Under the pieces are notes generated by a model. That model did not search any database. It saw nothing but the letters and a program-made list of their open reading frames with translations, and was not told where the DNA came from. From assembly GCF_001570745.1 (NCBI RefSeq), contig NZ_BCSG01000007.1, forward strand, positions 1 through 64,000: DNA of 64,000 nucleotides, given 5' to 3'. Positions 48,969 through 57,970 of the stretch are shown piece after piece. The stretch comes from Alicyclobacillus mali NBRC 102425 (GTDB taxonomy: Bacteria; Bacillota; Bacilli; Alicyclobacillales; Alicyclobacillaceae). Position 1 is the first letter of the stretch. Each line of letters opens with the position of its first letter. The position numbers and the translations under genes were made by a program.

Positions 48969-50150
48969 TCAAATCTCGAGCCATTGTCGATATCGTTTCA
49001 ACAGCGTTACAGGGCCGCCCAGATGCATTAAATATTTCATCTTCGAGCCATCCTTAAGCACGAGTGCGGTGGCACCGGTCGCGTGATGCGTGCCGATCTC
49101 GGCCACGCCGTATCTGGGGCCGAGCGAAGCGACCATGCCGTGATCGTGATAGACAAAAGGAAGCGGCGGACGGCCGTGCGCACTGCGCACAAGATTGGCA
49201 CCCAGATGATGGCCCATCTGCTCTGCCACCTGGCCGGTGGGAGGCAGCGGCGTGCCGTGCGCGGCGGTGAAGCGCGCGCAGTCTCCGATGACGTACACGT
49301 CAGGGACTCCTTTGGCCATCAGAAACTCGTCCACGTCCACTCGGTTTCGATTGTCCACCGGCAACCCCGCTTCCTGCAGAAGAGCGGGCGCTTCGACACC
49401 GCCGGTCCAGACGAGGGTTCCAGCCTCGAGTTTTCGGCCAGAGCCAAGGATAAACGCGCCCGGTTCAGCGCCTGCCACGCGTTCGTTGAGAATGAGTTCC
49501 ACGCCGCGCTCGCTGAGCTTCGCTTGCGCGACAGCGCGGAGCTGATGGTCTACATCGGGCAGAATTTCGGCGTGCGCGTGGATTAAGCCGAGGTGCAAGT
49601 CGTGGACTGGCAGGCCGAGATCGCGCGCGCGTTTCGGCAACCAATCCGCCCATTCTCCCATGAGCTCCACGCCAGTGAGTCCACCGCCCGCCACGAGCAC
49701 GTTGAGATGAACAGGGTCCCCTGTCTGACGATACCGTTCGAGTTCGCGCTCCACATGATGGTGAAGTTCCATGGCTGCGCGCAGCGAGTCCAGCCGGAAC
49801 GCGTGCTCTGCCACGCCAGAGAGCCCGAAGGTGGCTGTTCGACTTCCGAGCGCCACAACGAGCGTTCCGTAGGAAATGGCCCCGCGGTTGGTTTCCACCA
49901 GCTTGTCCGATAGCCGCACGGCGTTGACTTCCGCAACGACGACCTCGCTTGTCTCACGATGAAACAGGTCCGCAAGCGACAACGCGTACGTGTGAGGATC
50001 GTGGCGCGCCCCGGCCACCTCGTGCAACAGGGTCTTAAATGTGTGATAAGGCTCTCGGTTGATCAGCGTAAACGGGATGCCATGCCGATCCAGTTCCAAA
50101 GCAGCCGCCAGGCCGCCGTATCCAGCCCCAAGAATCACAATTCCACGCAT
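48969..50150 (-). CDS. ndh: Type II NADH dehydrogenase-like FAD oxidoreductase
   Basis: 393 residues from ATG 50150 (GAGGGGAGAG upstream). FAD motif IVILGAGYGGLAAALEL at the start; NADH-binding motif NVLVAGGGLTGVELMGEWAD near 160; second FAD motif VYVIGDCARFT near 287; quinone-side TGQVAEQMG near 310. A peripheral membrane NADH:quinone oxidoreductase of the respiratory chain. No transmembrane segment. Could also be a sulfide:quinone-like enzyme, but active-site cysteines are not evident. Confidence 0.88.
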   Translation of the reverse strand: MRGIVILGAGYGGLAAALELDRHGIPFTLINREPYHTFKTLLHEVAGARHDPHTYALSLADLFHRETSEVVVAEVNAVRLSDKLVETNRGAISYGTLVVALGSRTATFGLSGVAEHAFRLDSLRAAMELHHHVERELERYRQTGDPVHLNVLVAGGGLTGVELMGEWADWLPKRARDLGLPVHDLHLGLIHAHAEILPDVDHQLRAVAQAKLSERGVELILNERVAGAEPGAFILGSGRKLEAGTLVWTGGVEAPALLQEAGLPVDNRNRVDVDEFLMAKGVPDVYVIGDCARFTAAHGTPLPPTGQVAEQMGHHLGANLVRSAHGRPPLPFVYHDHGMVASLGPRYGVAEIGTHHATGATALVLKDGSKMKYLMHLGGPVTLLKRYRQWLEI

Positions 50151-50231
50151 GCGCTCTCTCCCCTCGCACTGATGATACATGAATTCGGAGAAGAGAGCAG
50201 CCGGGGGCAGACGTGGCGGAGCCGTTCGTGA

Positions 50232-50260
50232 AAAGGGGAGCCGCGCATTGCGCGCGGCTC
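50232..50260 (-). terminator. Terminator of the YjcZ-like gene
   Basis: Arms GAGCCGCGC and GCGCGGCTC around ATTGC (50238-50260). On the minus strand CCCCTTTT follows. It sits about 15 bases after the YjcZ-like stop. Confidence 0.7.
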
Positions 50261-50274
50261 AGAAAACATTCACG

Positions 50275-50376
50275 TCAATTGGCGTAGGCGCCGTAGGGAA
50301 CCAGGAGGATGAACAGCACGAAGATGATGAGAAACACAACAGCCCGGCGGGTGTACCCACCGAAGACACCGTACAT
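50275..50376 (-). CDS. YjcZ-like small membrane protein
   Basis: 33 residues: MYGVFGGYTRRAVVF followed by a single hydrophobic helix LIIFVLFILLVPYGAYAN. The Gly/Tyr-rich start and the VLFILL helix resemble the YjcZ/SscA family of tiny Bacillales sporulation-associated proteins. AAGGAGGTG lies 7 bases before ATG 50376 and a terminator follows the stop, so the gene is well supported although too short for usual detection. Function unknown. Confidence 0.72.
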   Translation of the reverse strand: MYGVFGGYTRRAVVFLIIFVLFILLVPYGAYAN

Positions 50377-50461
50377 CGTCTCAGCACCTCCTTCTGTTTC
50401 GATGGTTCACTGTATGTAGGCTGGCACGACATTGGGTGGACGGATGCCCTGATTTCAGGCG

Positions 50462-50467
50462 TATAAT
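50462..50467 (+). promoter_or_regulatory. -10 box before the rhodanese gene
   Basis: Consensus TATAAT (CGTATAATGG) 38 bases upstream of the GTG start at 50506. The -35 is not obvious. Confidence 0.45.
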
Positions 50468-50505
50468 GGACAAGTAAGGATCTCTTTGGAGGAGGGCGAA
50501 TATTC

Positions 50506-50898
50506 GTGGCATTGACCTTCATGCAGATGGTGCAAAAGGCCAAGGAGAATGTACCGGGATTGTCGGCCACCGAGGCGAAGAAGCGGTTGGAGGAAAATCC
50601 AAACACCCTGGTCATTGATGTGCAGGACGCAGCGGACGCTGGCGCATGCGGGCTGATCCCTGCGAGCGTCAACATCTCGCTCGGCATGCTTCCAATTCGC
50701 GCAGATCTGGAACTTCCGAAGGAACTGCGCGATGAGCGCCTCGCGGATCGCAACCGGCCCATCATCACGACTTGTGGCGCCGGCGGACAGGCGGCTCTGG
50801 CGGCGTACCTGCTGAAACAAATGGGCTTCACGAATGTGGCGTACATCGAAGGCGGGACGGCTGCTTGGAAGCAAGCTGGCTACGAGGTGGAACACTGA
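50506..50898 (+). CDS. Rhodanese-domain protein
   Basis: 130 residues, single rhodanese domain: TLVIDVQDAADAGACGLIPAS near 33 and the active-site loop PIITTCGAGGQAALAAYLL with catalytic Cys90. NVAYIEGGTAAWKQAGYEVE ends the fold. GTG start 50506 after GGAGGAGGG. A cytosolic sulfur carrier or sulfurtransferase; partner unknown. Convergent with the aldo/keto reductase gene. Confidence 0.9.
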   Translation: MALTFMQMVQKAKENVPGLSATEAKKRLEENPNTLVIDVQDAADAGACGLIPASVNISLGMLPIRADLELPKELRDERLADRNRPIITTCGAGGQAALAAYLLKQMGFTNVAYIEGGTAAWKQAGYEVEH

Positions 50899-50923
50899 GG
50901 CGTTTGAAAAAGTGAAAGCGCCC

Positions 50924-50947
50924 CAAGGGGCGCTTTCTGCATTAGAA
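50924..50947. terminator. Bidirectional terminator between rhodanese and aldo/keto reductase genes
   Basis: GAAAGCGCCCC-AA-GGGGCGCTTTC, 11 perfect pairs. On the minus strand it is followed by ACTTTTT; it overlaps the reductase stop codon. Confidence 0.8.
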
Positions 50948-51766
50948 AGTATCGGGATCGGGCCCAAAGCGGTGATTGCGGTTGAGTGCGTCGATTCGGC
51001 GCATGTCTTCGTCGGACAGCGAGAAATCAAACAGGTCCGCGTTCTCGAAGATGCGCTCTCTGCGAACCGATTTTGGGATGGTCACGACTTCGTTTTGAAG
51101 ATCCCAGCGAAGCACAATCTGCGCCGGCGTCTTGCCGTACTTCTGTGCCAACTCCTGAAGAACGGGGAAATCGAGATTGCCTCGCATGATGGGGCTCCAC
51201 GCTTCAAGCTGAATGTGATGTTCCCGGCAGAACGCCCGCAGAGGTTCCTGCGTCAACAGGGGATGATATTCCACCTGATTGACGGCGGGGACGACGTTGC
51301 TGTTCGCGAGGATGTCCTCGAGATGGTGAATTTGAAAGTTACTCACCCCAATTGCCCGAGCGAGCTTCTCGTCGTAGATGCGCTCGAGTGCACGCCACGT
51401 CTCACGGTACTTGCCACTCACGGGCCAGTGGACCAGATACAGATCGACGTAGTCGAGGCCGAGTCGCTTGAGGCTCGCTTCGAACGCGCGCAGTGCTGCG
51501 TCGTATCCCTGGTCGGTATTCCACACTTTGGTGGTGACGAACACTTCACTGCGTGGCAGGCCCGACTCGCGAACGGCCTTGCCCACGCTCTCCTCGTTCG
51601 CGTAAAAGGCCGCTGTGTCGATATGGCGGTAGCCGGCTTCGAAAGCGAAGCGGATGGCCTGTTCGACTTCGTCGCCTGCCTGCGCTTTGTAGACGCCAAG
51701 CCCGAGCCATGGCATCTTCACGCCGTTGTTCAGGGTCACCGTGTCCTGCACGTGCTGTGCAATCAT
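50942..51766 (-). CDS. Aldo/keto reductase
   Basis: 274 residues from ATG 51766 (GGGAGG upstream; longer in-frame starts run into the cimA promoter region). Motifs [21 protein letters not shown] near 45 (catalytic Asp and Tyr), VTTKVWN with the Lys, VDLYLVHWP with the His, and [14 protein letters not shown] (near 135). C-terminal [19 protein letters not shown] is the NADPH-binding loop. Class similar to 2,5-diketogluconate reductase/YtbE; broad aldehyde reduction likely. Confidence 0.92.
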   Translation of the reverse strand: MIAQHVQDTVTLNNGVKMPWLGLGVYKAQAGDEVEQAIRFAFEAGYRHIDTAAFYANEESVGKAVRESGLPRSEVFVTTKVWNTDQGYDAALRAFEASLKRLGLDYVDLYLVHWPVSGKYRETWRALERIYDEKLARAIGVSNFQIHHLEDILANSNVVPAVNQVEYHPLLTQEPLRAFCREHHIQLEAWSPIMRGNLDFPVLQELAQKYGKTPAQIVLRWDLQNEVVTIPKSVRRERIFENADLFDFSLSDEDMRRIDALNRNHRFGPDPDTF

Positions 51767-51935
51767 CGTGGTGCAGCCTCCCTCTTGGACTGGTACAAAA
51801 GTGCCAACCGTTATTATACCGCAAGCGCGATGCGACGCGATCTGGACATTTCTCAAGATTCCGTTCATATTGAAACGTAGCATCCCATCGACAGATCCAG
51901 ATAGAGATCTCAGGGAGTGGCGAGGAGATGAACAA

Positions 51936-53525
51936 ATGAGCTACGTGTACTTGCTCGATACCACGTTGCGCGACGGTACTCAGGGCGAGGGCGTCAGCCT
52001 GACGGTCGCTGACAAACTCAAGATTGCAGAAAAGTTGGACGATCTCGGCGTCGCTTACATCGAAGGCGGTTTTCCCGGCGCCAACCCGAAGGACGAGGAG
52101 TTTTTCCAGCTTGCGCGGTCGCTCCGCCTTCGGCATGCGAAGTTGACGGCCTTTGGGGCCACCCGGCGCCCAGGCGTCCGCGTCGAGGATGACGCCGGCG
52201 TGCGAGCGGTGCTGGAAGCTTCGACGCCAGCCGTCGCGATTGTCGGCAAGGCCTGGGATTTTCATGTGACCGAGGCCCTCCGGATCGATCTCGACGAGAA
52301 TCTCGCCATGATCAGGGATACGGTTCAATATCTGAAGCAGCAAGGACGCGAAGTCATCTTCGACGCGGAACACTTTTTCGACGGGTTCAAGCGAAACCGA
52401 GCGTATGCGCTCGCGACCGTCCGCGCCGCGTGGGAGGCAGGCGTGGACTGGGTTGCACTTTGCGATACGAACGGCGGCAGCATGCCGCATGAAATTTACA
52501 CGATCGTGCAACAGGTTCTTCAGGAAGTGCCCGTTCAGGTGGGCATTCACACGCACAACGACTGCGAACTCGCGGTGGCCAACAGCTTGGCCGCCGTACA
52601 GGCTGGCGCTCGGATGGTGCATGGAACCATTAATGGCATTGGGGAGCGCTGCGGAAACGCCAATTTGGCCTCCATCATGCCCAACCTTGAACTGAAACTC
52701 GGGTATCAGTGTCTGCCTTCTCGCGACCACCTGCGGCTCCTGACACCGGTGGCCCGGTTTGTCGGCGAAGTCTGCAATCTCGTCGCGCACAGTTACCAGC
52801 CGTTCGTCGGGCACAGCGCCTTCGCTCACAAGGGCGGCATCCACGTGAGCGCCATCCAGCGGGATCCCGAGACGTACGAGCACATTTCACCGGAACTCGT
52901 CGGCAATGAGCGCCGCGTGCTTCTGTCCGAGTTGTCCGGCGTCTCGAACGTTCTGGCGCAGGCGCAGGCGTTCGGTATCCCGACCGAGGGGCGAGAAGCT
53001 GAGCTCAGGCGCTTGCTCGAGCGCATCAAGCAAATGGAACACATGGGATATCAGTTCGAGGGGGCCGAGGCTTCTCAGGAACTGTTGTTCCGCCGGGCTC
53101 TGAACGACTTCACGCCGCCGTTCGCCGTGCTCGCTGTGCGGGTGGATACCGACGTGCAGCACCAGGGCGAGGCGACGTCTCAGGCCATCATCAAGCTCGA
53201 AGTCGATGGCGAAGTCGTGCACACGGTGTCCGAAGGCAATGGCCCCGTGAATGCACTCGACGCCGTACTGCGCAAGGCGCTCGCTCCGCATCGCCCTGAA
53301 ATCCGGCACATGCACCTGACCGATTACAAAGTCCGCGTGTTGGATGAAAAGGATGCCACGGCGGCCCGAGTGCGGGTTTTGATAGAGTCCACGGACGGCG
53401 ATCACGTCTGGCGCACTGTGGGCGTGTCGGAGAATGTCATTGCCGCAAGTTGGGAGGCCCTCGTGGACAGCATCCAGTACTACCTGGCGCTCGTAGGGGC
53501 GAAGCGGACGGTCGTCGAGGCTTGA
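51936..53525 (+). CDS. cimA: Citramalate synthase
   Basis: 529 residues from ATG 51936 (GAGGAG upstream). The HMGL-like barrel starts [34 protein letters not shown] near 170 and [16 protein letters not shown] near 205 carry metal-binding His residues. [20 protein letters not shown] near 300 and the C-terminal regulatory (LeuA dimer) domain from about 400 are those of CimA-type enzymes rather than LeuA. Condenses pyruvate and acetyl-CoA to (R)-citramalate, an entry to isoleucine. Divergent from the aldo/keto reductase gene. Confidence 0.9.
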   Translation: MSYVYLLDTTLRDGTQGEGVSLTVADKLKIAEKLDDLGVAYIEGGFPGANPKDEEFFQLARSLRLRHAKLTAFGATRRPGVRVEDDAGVRAVLEASTPAVAIVGKAWDFHVTEALRIDLDENLAMIRDTVQYLKQQGREVIFDAEHFFDGFKRNRAYALATVRAAWEAGVDWVALCDTNGGSMPHEIYTIVQQVLQEVPVQVGIHTHNDCELAVANSLAAVQAGARMVHGTINGIGERCGNANLASIMPNLELKLGYQCLPSRDHLRLLTPVARFVGEVCNLVAHSYQPFVGHSAFAHKGGIHVSAIQRDPETYEHISPELVGNERRVLLSELSGVSNVLAQAQAFGIPTEGREAELRRLLERIKQMEHMGYQFEGAEASQELLFRRALNDFTPPFAVLAVRVDTDVQHQGEATSQAIIKLEVDGEVVHTVSEGNGPVNALDAVLRKALAPHRPEIRHMHLTDYKVRVLDEKDATAARVRVLIESTDGDHVWRTVGVSENVIAASWEALVDSIQYYLALVGAKRTVVEA

Positions 53526-53631
53526 AACGATTTGATCCAAGCGCGACAATGGAGGTCGATCATCGACACGACGCGGAGCGCCGGAGTCCAACCTGGGCTC
53601 GGCGCTCCGGCCGTGCGCGGGGGGATGGACG

Positions 53632-54927
53632 ATGGTGGGACCGCGAGACGAACGCGCATGGGACCAACGTGGACGCCCGGTGTCCTGGCAAAGGACGCTT
53701 TGGACGATGTGCGCCGTCCAAGCCATCATGATGATGGCTTTTTCAAGTATGAACCCGTTTCTGGCACTGTTCATCGGTCAGTTGGGCGTTCACAACCCAC
53801 GCGCCATCGATTTATGGGCCGGCGTCGTCGCAAGTGCGAACTTTCTCATGTCCGCCATCATGTCGCCTGTGTGGGGCTCTGTCGCGGATAAGCGCGGCAA
53901 AAAGTTGATGGTGATGCGGACGACCCTCGCCATTGCCATCGCCACCAGCCTGATGGGATTGTCCCGAAACGTGTACGAGCTTCTCTTCATTCGCATGTTG
54001 CAAGGAGCGTTCAGCGGATTTTCTGCATCCGCCAACGCGCTCGTCGCGAGCACCATCCCCGAGGAGCGGCTGGGTTTTGCCCTCGGCTGGCTTTCGACCT
54101 TTGCCATGGTCGGGAGCCTCGTGGGCCCTCTCTTGGGTGGTGTGCTCGTCGACACGTTCCATGACAATTATCGCATTGTGTTCTACCTCACGGCCGCGTT
54201 CGCGACGACGGCGTTCCTGTTGACCTGGGCGTTGATTCGTGAGCCGAAAACATCGCTTCACGAATCGAAGGCGGCAGGCCGCCGCATGGGGCTTATCGGC
54301 CAGTTCAAGGCTGTGCGCGATCTCCGCACCGTGCAGGTGATGTTCTTCGTCCTCTTTGCCGCGCAGTTTTCCGTCATGAGCGTACAACCCGTTCTGCCGC
54401 TCTATATCCGGGAGCTTGTCGGCAGGAACGCACAGCTGCTCGGCGTGATCGGCACGCTATCCGGGGCCTGCTTCGCTGTCACCGGCATCGCCGACCTCAT
54501 CTTCTCGCCGTTTCTCGGCAAGCGAAGCGACCGCATCGGGTACCGCAAAGTGCTGTCGATCTCGCTCGTTGGCGCGGCCCTCTGCTATATCCCGCAGGCG
54601 TTGGCGCCGAGCGTGTGGGTGTTCATGCTCGGGCGGTTTCTCCTCGGTGCATTCATCGGAGGGATTCTTCCCACTGCGAATGCGCTCGTGGGCCGCATGA
54701 CGCCGAAGGAGATGCGGGGGCGTGTCTACGGGCTCACAGCAAGTTCCACTTTTCTCGGCAGCTTCGCCGGTCCCCTCATCGGAGGAGCTGTGTCCGCAGG
54801 TTTTGGAATTCGCGTCATGCTTGCGGCTGTGATCTTGCTCTACTTGGTCAATTTCGCGTGGGTTCGCTGGCGCGTTCCGGAGTGGCGAGATGGCGAGGAG
54901 ACGAACGGGGCGCATACCAGCTCGTGA
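53632..54927 (+). CDS. MFS multidrug transporter, MdtG-like
   Basis: 431 residues with twelve hydrophobic segments. VWGSVADKRGKKLMVMRTTL near 82 is the loop 2-3 motif A; FIRMLQGAFSGFSASANALVAS near 120 and GPLLGGVLVDTF near 167 resemble MdtG/YusP. A second motif A copy (GKRSDRIGYRKV) is near 300. GGGGGG precedes ATG 53632. Likely exports drugs or metabolites; substrate unknown. Confidence 0.87.
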   Translation: MVGPRDERAWDQRGRPVSWQRTLWTMCAVQAIMMMAFSSMNPFLALFIGQLGVHNPRAIDLWAGVVASANFLMSAIMSPVWGSVADKRGKKLMVMRTTLAIAIATSLMGLSRNVYELLFIRMLQGAFSGFSASANALVASTIPEERLGFALGWLSTFAMVGSLVGPLLGGVLVDTFHDNYRIVFYLTAAFATTAFLLTWALIREPKTSLHESKAAGRRMGLIGQFKAVRDLRTVQVMFFVLFAAQFSVMSVQPVLPLYIRELVGRNAQLLGVIGTLSGACFAVTGIADLIFSPFLGKRSDRIGYRKVLSISLVGAALCYIPQALAPSVWVFMLGRFLLGAFIGGILPTANALVGRMTPKEMRGRVYGLTASSTFLGSFAGPLIGGAVSAGFGIRVMLAAVILLYLVNFAWVRWRVPEWRDGEETNGAHTSS

Positions 54928-54996
54928 TTCCGGGGAGCATGGAACAGAAAAACGTGGACGGCTTGGGTTCGTGGTCCGGGAAGAGGAGGATGATGG

Positions 54997-56667
54997 GTGG
55001 AAAAGTCAAAGGGTCAACCTGGGGCACTGCGCCTTCCGCACGACGTGGCTTCTCGCCGCGCTCTGGAACAGTCGTATGAAGCCGAAAGTCCCTTCGAGCT
55101 GCGGAACGAGCTCCTGGCTCTCGCTCGTCGGCACGACCGCAAGCGGGCACGCGCCATGCTCGACGCAGGACGAGGCAACCCCAACTGGATTTCGGCGGCT
55201 CCGCGCGACGCCTTCTGGCTGCTCGGCCAGTTTGCCACGGACGAGGCGCGCCGCGTGTGGCAGGAGGGCGATCTCGCCGGCATGCCTCACCCAGACGGGA
55301 TCGGTCAGCGCTTTGAGGACTTCGCACAGCGCCATGCCGAGGTCCCCGGCTGTCAGGTGCTGCTCGAATGCCTGGATGCCGCCGCGCAGCGCGGCCTCGA
55401 TCGCGACGGACTCCTGTACGAATTCGTGGACGGGGTGATCGGCGACAACTACCCCACGCCCGACCGAATCCTGCCTTATGTCGAGCGCGTCCTTGCTCAC
55501 TATCTCAGTGAGGAGATTGGCGCTGGTCGCGTGCATGCGGGCGATTTGCAGCTCTTTGCGACGGAGGGTGCGACTGCGGCGATGTGCTACGTATTCGACT
55601 CGCTCGCGGCAAACGAGCTTTTGCCACCAGGCGCGAAGATCGCCGTCATGGTACCCATCTTTCCGCCCTACATTGAAATCCCCGCACTTCACCGATACCG
55701 GTTTGACGTGGTCGAAATCCGCGCAACGGGCCGCGACGCGTCCGGGGAAACCACGTGGCAGTATCCTGAGGATGAGTTGCGCAAGCTCGCCGATCCGTCG
55801 GTTCGAGCGCTGTTTCTTGTGAACCCGTCCAATCCGCCGTCCGTCGCGCTGAGCCCCGAGAACGTCGAGACGCTGGTCGACATCGTTCGCCATCACAATC
55901 CAGATCTGATGATCATCACGGACGACGTGTACGGCACATTCGTCGAAGGCTTTCGATCGCTCGCCGCTGAACTTCCGGAAAACACGCTGCTCGTGTATTC
56001 CCTGTCCAAGCACTTCGGCGTGACCGGCTGGCGGCTGGGCGTCGTCGCGCTGCATCGCCAGAACGTATTTGACAAGCGCCTTCAGCACCTGCCTGGCGAG
56101 GTGCGGGACCGCCTAGGTGCCCGGTATCGGATTCTTTCGCCCAAACCGGATGCGCTGCCGTTCATCGACCGGATGGTCGCGGACAGCCGCCAGGTGGCCC
56201 TCAATCACACGGCAGGATTGTCCACGCCACAGCAGGTACAGATGGCGCTGTTTGCGCTCCACGCGCTGACGACACGCGGCAAGCAGTACAAGGCGCAGGT
56301 GCGAGGGATTTGCCACAGGCGAATGGGGCGACTTTACAGAGCATTGGGCGTGGAGATGCCCTCGCTTCAGCGCTGGGCCGAGTATTACACCGAAATTGAT
56401 CTCCTGGCTCTTGCGCGACAGCGGCATGGCAGCGACTTCGTCGAACACCTTCAGAGCGCGTATGAACCGGTCGACATCCTGTTTCGCCTCGCGGAATCGT
56501 CGGGGATTGTCCTGCTGAACGGAGGCGGATTCCACGCGCCCGCGTGGTCGGTGCGCGTTTCGCTCGCGAACCTTCCCGACGACGCGTACGACATCATTGG
56601 CCAGGAGATCGTCGCGGCCCTGGACGCTTATGCGCTTGCATGGAGGCGTGGAGAGCGCGTGACTTGA
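54997..56667 (+). CDS. aspD: Aspartate 4-decarboxylase / aspartate aminotransferase (AspD)
   Basis: 556 residues, GTG start 54997 after GAGGAGG. Fold type I PLP enzyme with the long N-terminal region typical of AspD (ARAMLDAGRGNPNW near 50). GDNYPTPDRILP near 150, FLVNPSNPPSVALS near 270, DDVYGTFVEGFRS near 305 and the PLP lysine in YSLSKHFGVTGWRLG near 335. Forms alanine and CO2 from aspartate. In other bacteria it works with the AspT antiporter to make proton motive force; no aspT is here. Confidence 0.9.
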   Translation: MEKSKGQPGALRLPHDVASRRALEQSYEAESPFELRNELLALARRHDRKRARAMLDAGRGNPNWISAAPRDAFWLLGQFATDEARRVWQEGDLAGMPHPDGIGQRFEDFAQRHAEVPGCQVLLECLDAAAQRGLDRDGLLYEFVDGVIGDNYPTPDRILPYVERVLAHYLSEEIGAGRVHAGDLQLFATEGATAAMCYVFDSLAANELLPPGAKIAVMVPIFPPYIEIPALHRYRFDVVEIRATGRDASGETTWQYPEDELRKLADPSVRALFLVNPSNPPSVALSPENVETLVDIVRHHNPDLMIITDDVYGTFVEGFRSLAAELPENTLLVYSLSKHFGVTGWRLGVVALHRQNVFDKRLQHLPGEVRDRLGARYRILSPKPDALPFIDRMVADSRQVALNHTAGLSTPQQVQMALFALHALTTRGKQYKAQVRGICHRRMGRLYRALGVEMPSLQRWAEYYTEIDLLALARQRHGSDFVEHLQSAYEPVDILFRLAESSGIVLLNGGGFHAPAWSVRVSLANLPDDAYDIIGQEIVAALDAYALAWRRGERVT

Positions 56668-56739
56668 GGCATTCGGATTGCGCTCGGTCCGCGCGCGTGT
56701 TTGATCCGTATTACAAAATAAATTTTTATGATCAAACTC

Positions 56740-56826
56740 TTGCGATTGGGTTCGTCTAACTTGTAGAATACCTCCTAGAAAGTTGACTCCGGGAGTCAAG
56801 TATGCGGCGCCGCACATCTAGGAGGA
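56740..56826 (+). promoter_or_regulatory. Palindrome-rich control region of the FTR1 permease gene
   Basis: -35 TTGCGA (56740-56745), 18-base spacer, -10 TAGAAT (56764-56769). Then TTGACTCC-G-GGAGTCAA (56783-56799) and TGCGGCGCCGCA (56803-56814), both perfect palindromes. CCTCCTAGA (56771-56779) is the exact complement of TCTAGGAGG (56817-56825), which is the Shine-Dalgarno region. The TTGACTCC palindrome is a likely operator or hairpin. If transcription starts upstream of 56771 the SD could be sequestered. Confidence 0.55.
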
Positions 56827-56833
56827 TGTTGGA

Positions 56834-57829
56834 ATGTCCATCGCACTTCGGAATATCGGTTGGAAGCGAGCGGTCATTTGGGCATGCGCTGCCGCCGTGA
56901 TGGCCGTGCTGGTCTGGCAGAGCGTGACGGCAGGTGGCAATCCGGATCCGACGAGCCACAATATCGGGCGCGGAGCGGCCGTTGTGGATACTGGCATACT
57001 CGTCTTCCGCGAGGGGCTCGAGACCATCTTGGTTCTTTCTGCTATCACGGCGAGCCTCACGCGGGCGGGACAAACCTATTGGCGACCCATCTCGGCGGGC
57101 GCGGGACTCGCGTTTGCAGCCACGCTTCTCACGTGGTTCGTCGTCGTGGGCGTCATCGCGCTCGTGGGACAGACGGCACCTGAGCTGTCGATTCAGGCCG
57201 CAACCGGCCTTTTGGCCATCATCGTCCTGCTGATCGTGATGAACTGGTTCTTCCATCGAATCTACTGGACGGGGTGGATCAGCTACCACAACCGCAAGAA
57301 GAAGGAGATTATCGATCAGGCGGAACAGGGCGCACAGGCGAGATCGCTCGCATATCGCGGCCTTGTGGTGCTGGGGTTCACCTCGGTGTACCGCGAAGGG
57401 TTCGAGGTGGTGCTGTTCCTGCAAAACACGCGCATGCAGCTGGGATCCGGTGTGGTGGTGATGGGCGCCGGGATCGGCCTGGTGTTGACGCTCATGGTGG
57501 CCGTTCTCACGTTTTTCGCCCACCGGAAGCTGCCCTACAAGCGCATGCTGGTTCTGACGGGCGTCATGCTCGGGGCGGTGCTGCTCGTGATGGTGGGCGA
57601 GCAGGTTCAGGAGATGCAGCAGGCGGGCTGGCTGCCATCCACCGAGTTGAACCTTGGCATTCCAGACTGGGCGGGACTGTGGTTCTCCTTGTTTAACAAC
57701 CTGCAGAGCATCGTCGCGCAAGCCCTCGCGGCTGTCATCGTCATCGGCTCATACTTTGGCGCGCAGTACCTCCGCGTCTGGCGCCCGCGCCGCCACGCCG
57801 CCCGAAGCGCGCAGACGCTCTCCGAATAA
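56834..57829 (+). CDS. FTR1-family iron permease-like protein
   Basis: 331 residues with seven or so hydrophobic segments. The FTR1 REGLE-type motifs are seen twice: LVFREGLETILVLSAI near 56 and SVYREGFEVVLFLQNT near 188. These Glu residues bind iron in FTR1 proteins. No EfeO or EfeB partner gene follows. Strong TAGGAGG before ATG 56834. Could also be a lead/other metal permease. Ends at an intrinsic terminator. Confidence 0.88.
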   Translation: MSIALRNIGWKRAVIWACAAAVMAVLVWQSVTAGGNPDPTSHNIGRGAAVVDTGILVFREGLETILVLSAITASLTRAGQTYWRPISAGAGLAFAATLLTWFVVVGVIALVGQTAPELSIQAATGLLAIIVLLIVMNWFFHRIYWTGWISYHNRKKKEIIDQAEQGAQARSLAYRGLVVLGFTSVYREGFEVVLFLQNTRMQLGSGVVVMGAGIGLVLTLMVAVLTFFAHRKLPYKRMLVLTGVMLGAVLLVMVGEQVQEMQQAGWLPSTELNLGIPDWAGLWFSLFNNLQSIVAQALAAVIVIGSYFGAQYLRVWRPRRHAARSAQTLSE

Positions 57830-57859
57830 TCCGAGGTCCCAAGCGTCTATGTCCAACAG

Positions 57860-57890
57860 GCACTCACGTCCAGCGCGTGGGTGCTTTTTT
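57860..57890 (+). terminator. Intrinsic terminator of the FTR1 gene
   Basis: GCACTCACG / CGTGGGTGC stem (one G-U) with a 7-base loop, followed by TTTTTT (57885-57890). Confidence 0.85.
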
Positions 57891-57970
57891 CATTTGATTG
57901 TTGTAGCGACACGTCCCGGGTTCGCACCTTATGTTACCATGAGGTCAGAGAGAGCTAGGAGGGAGAGGCT

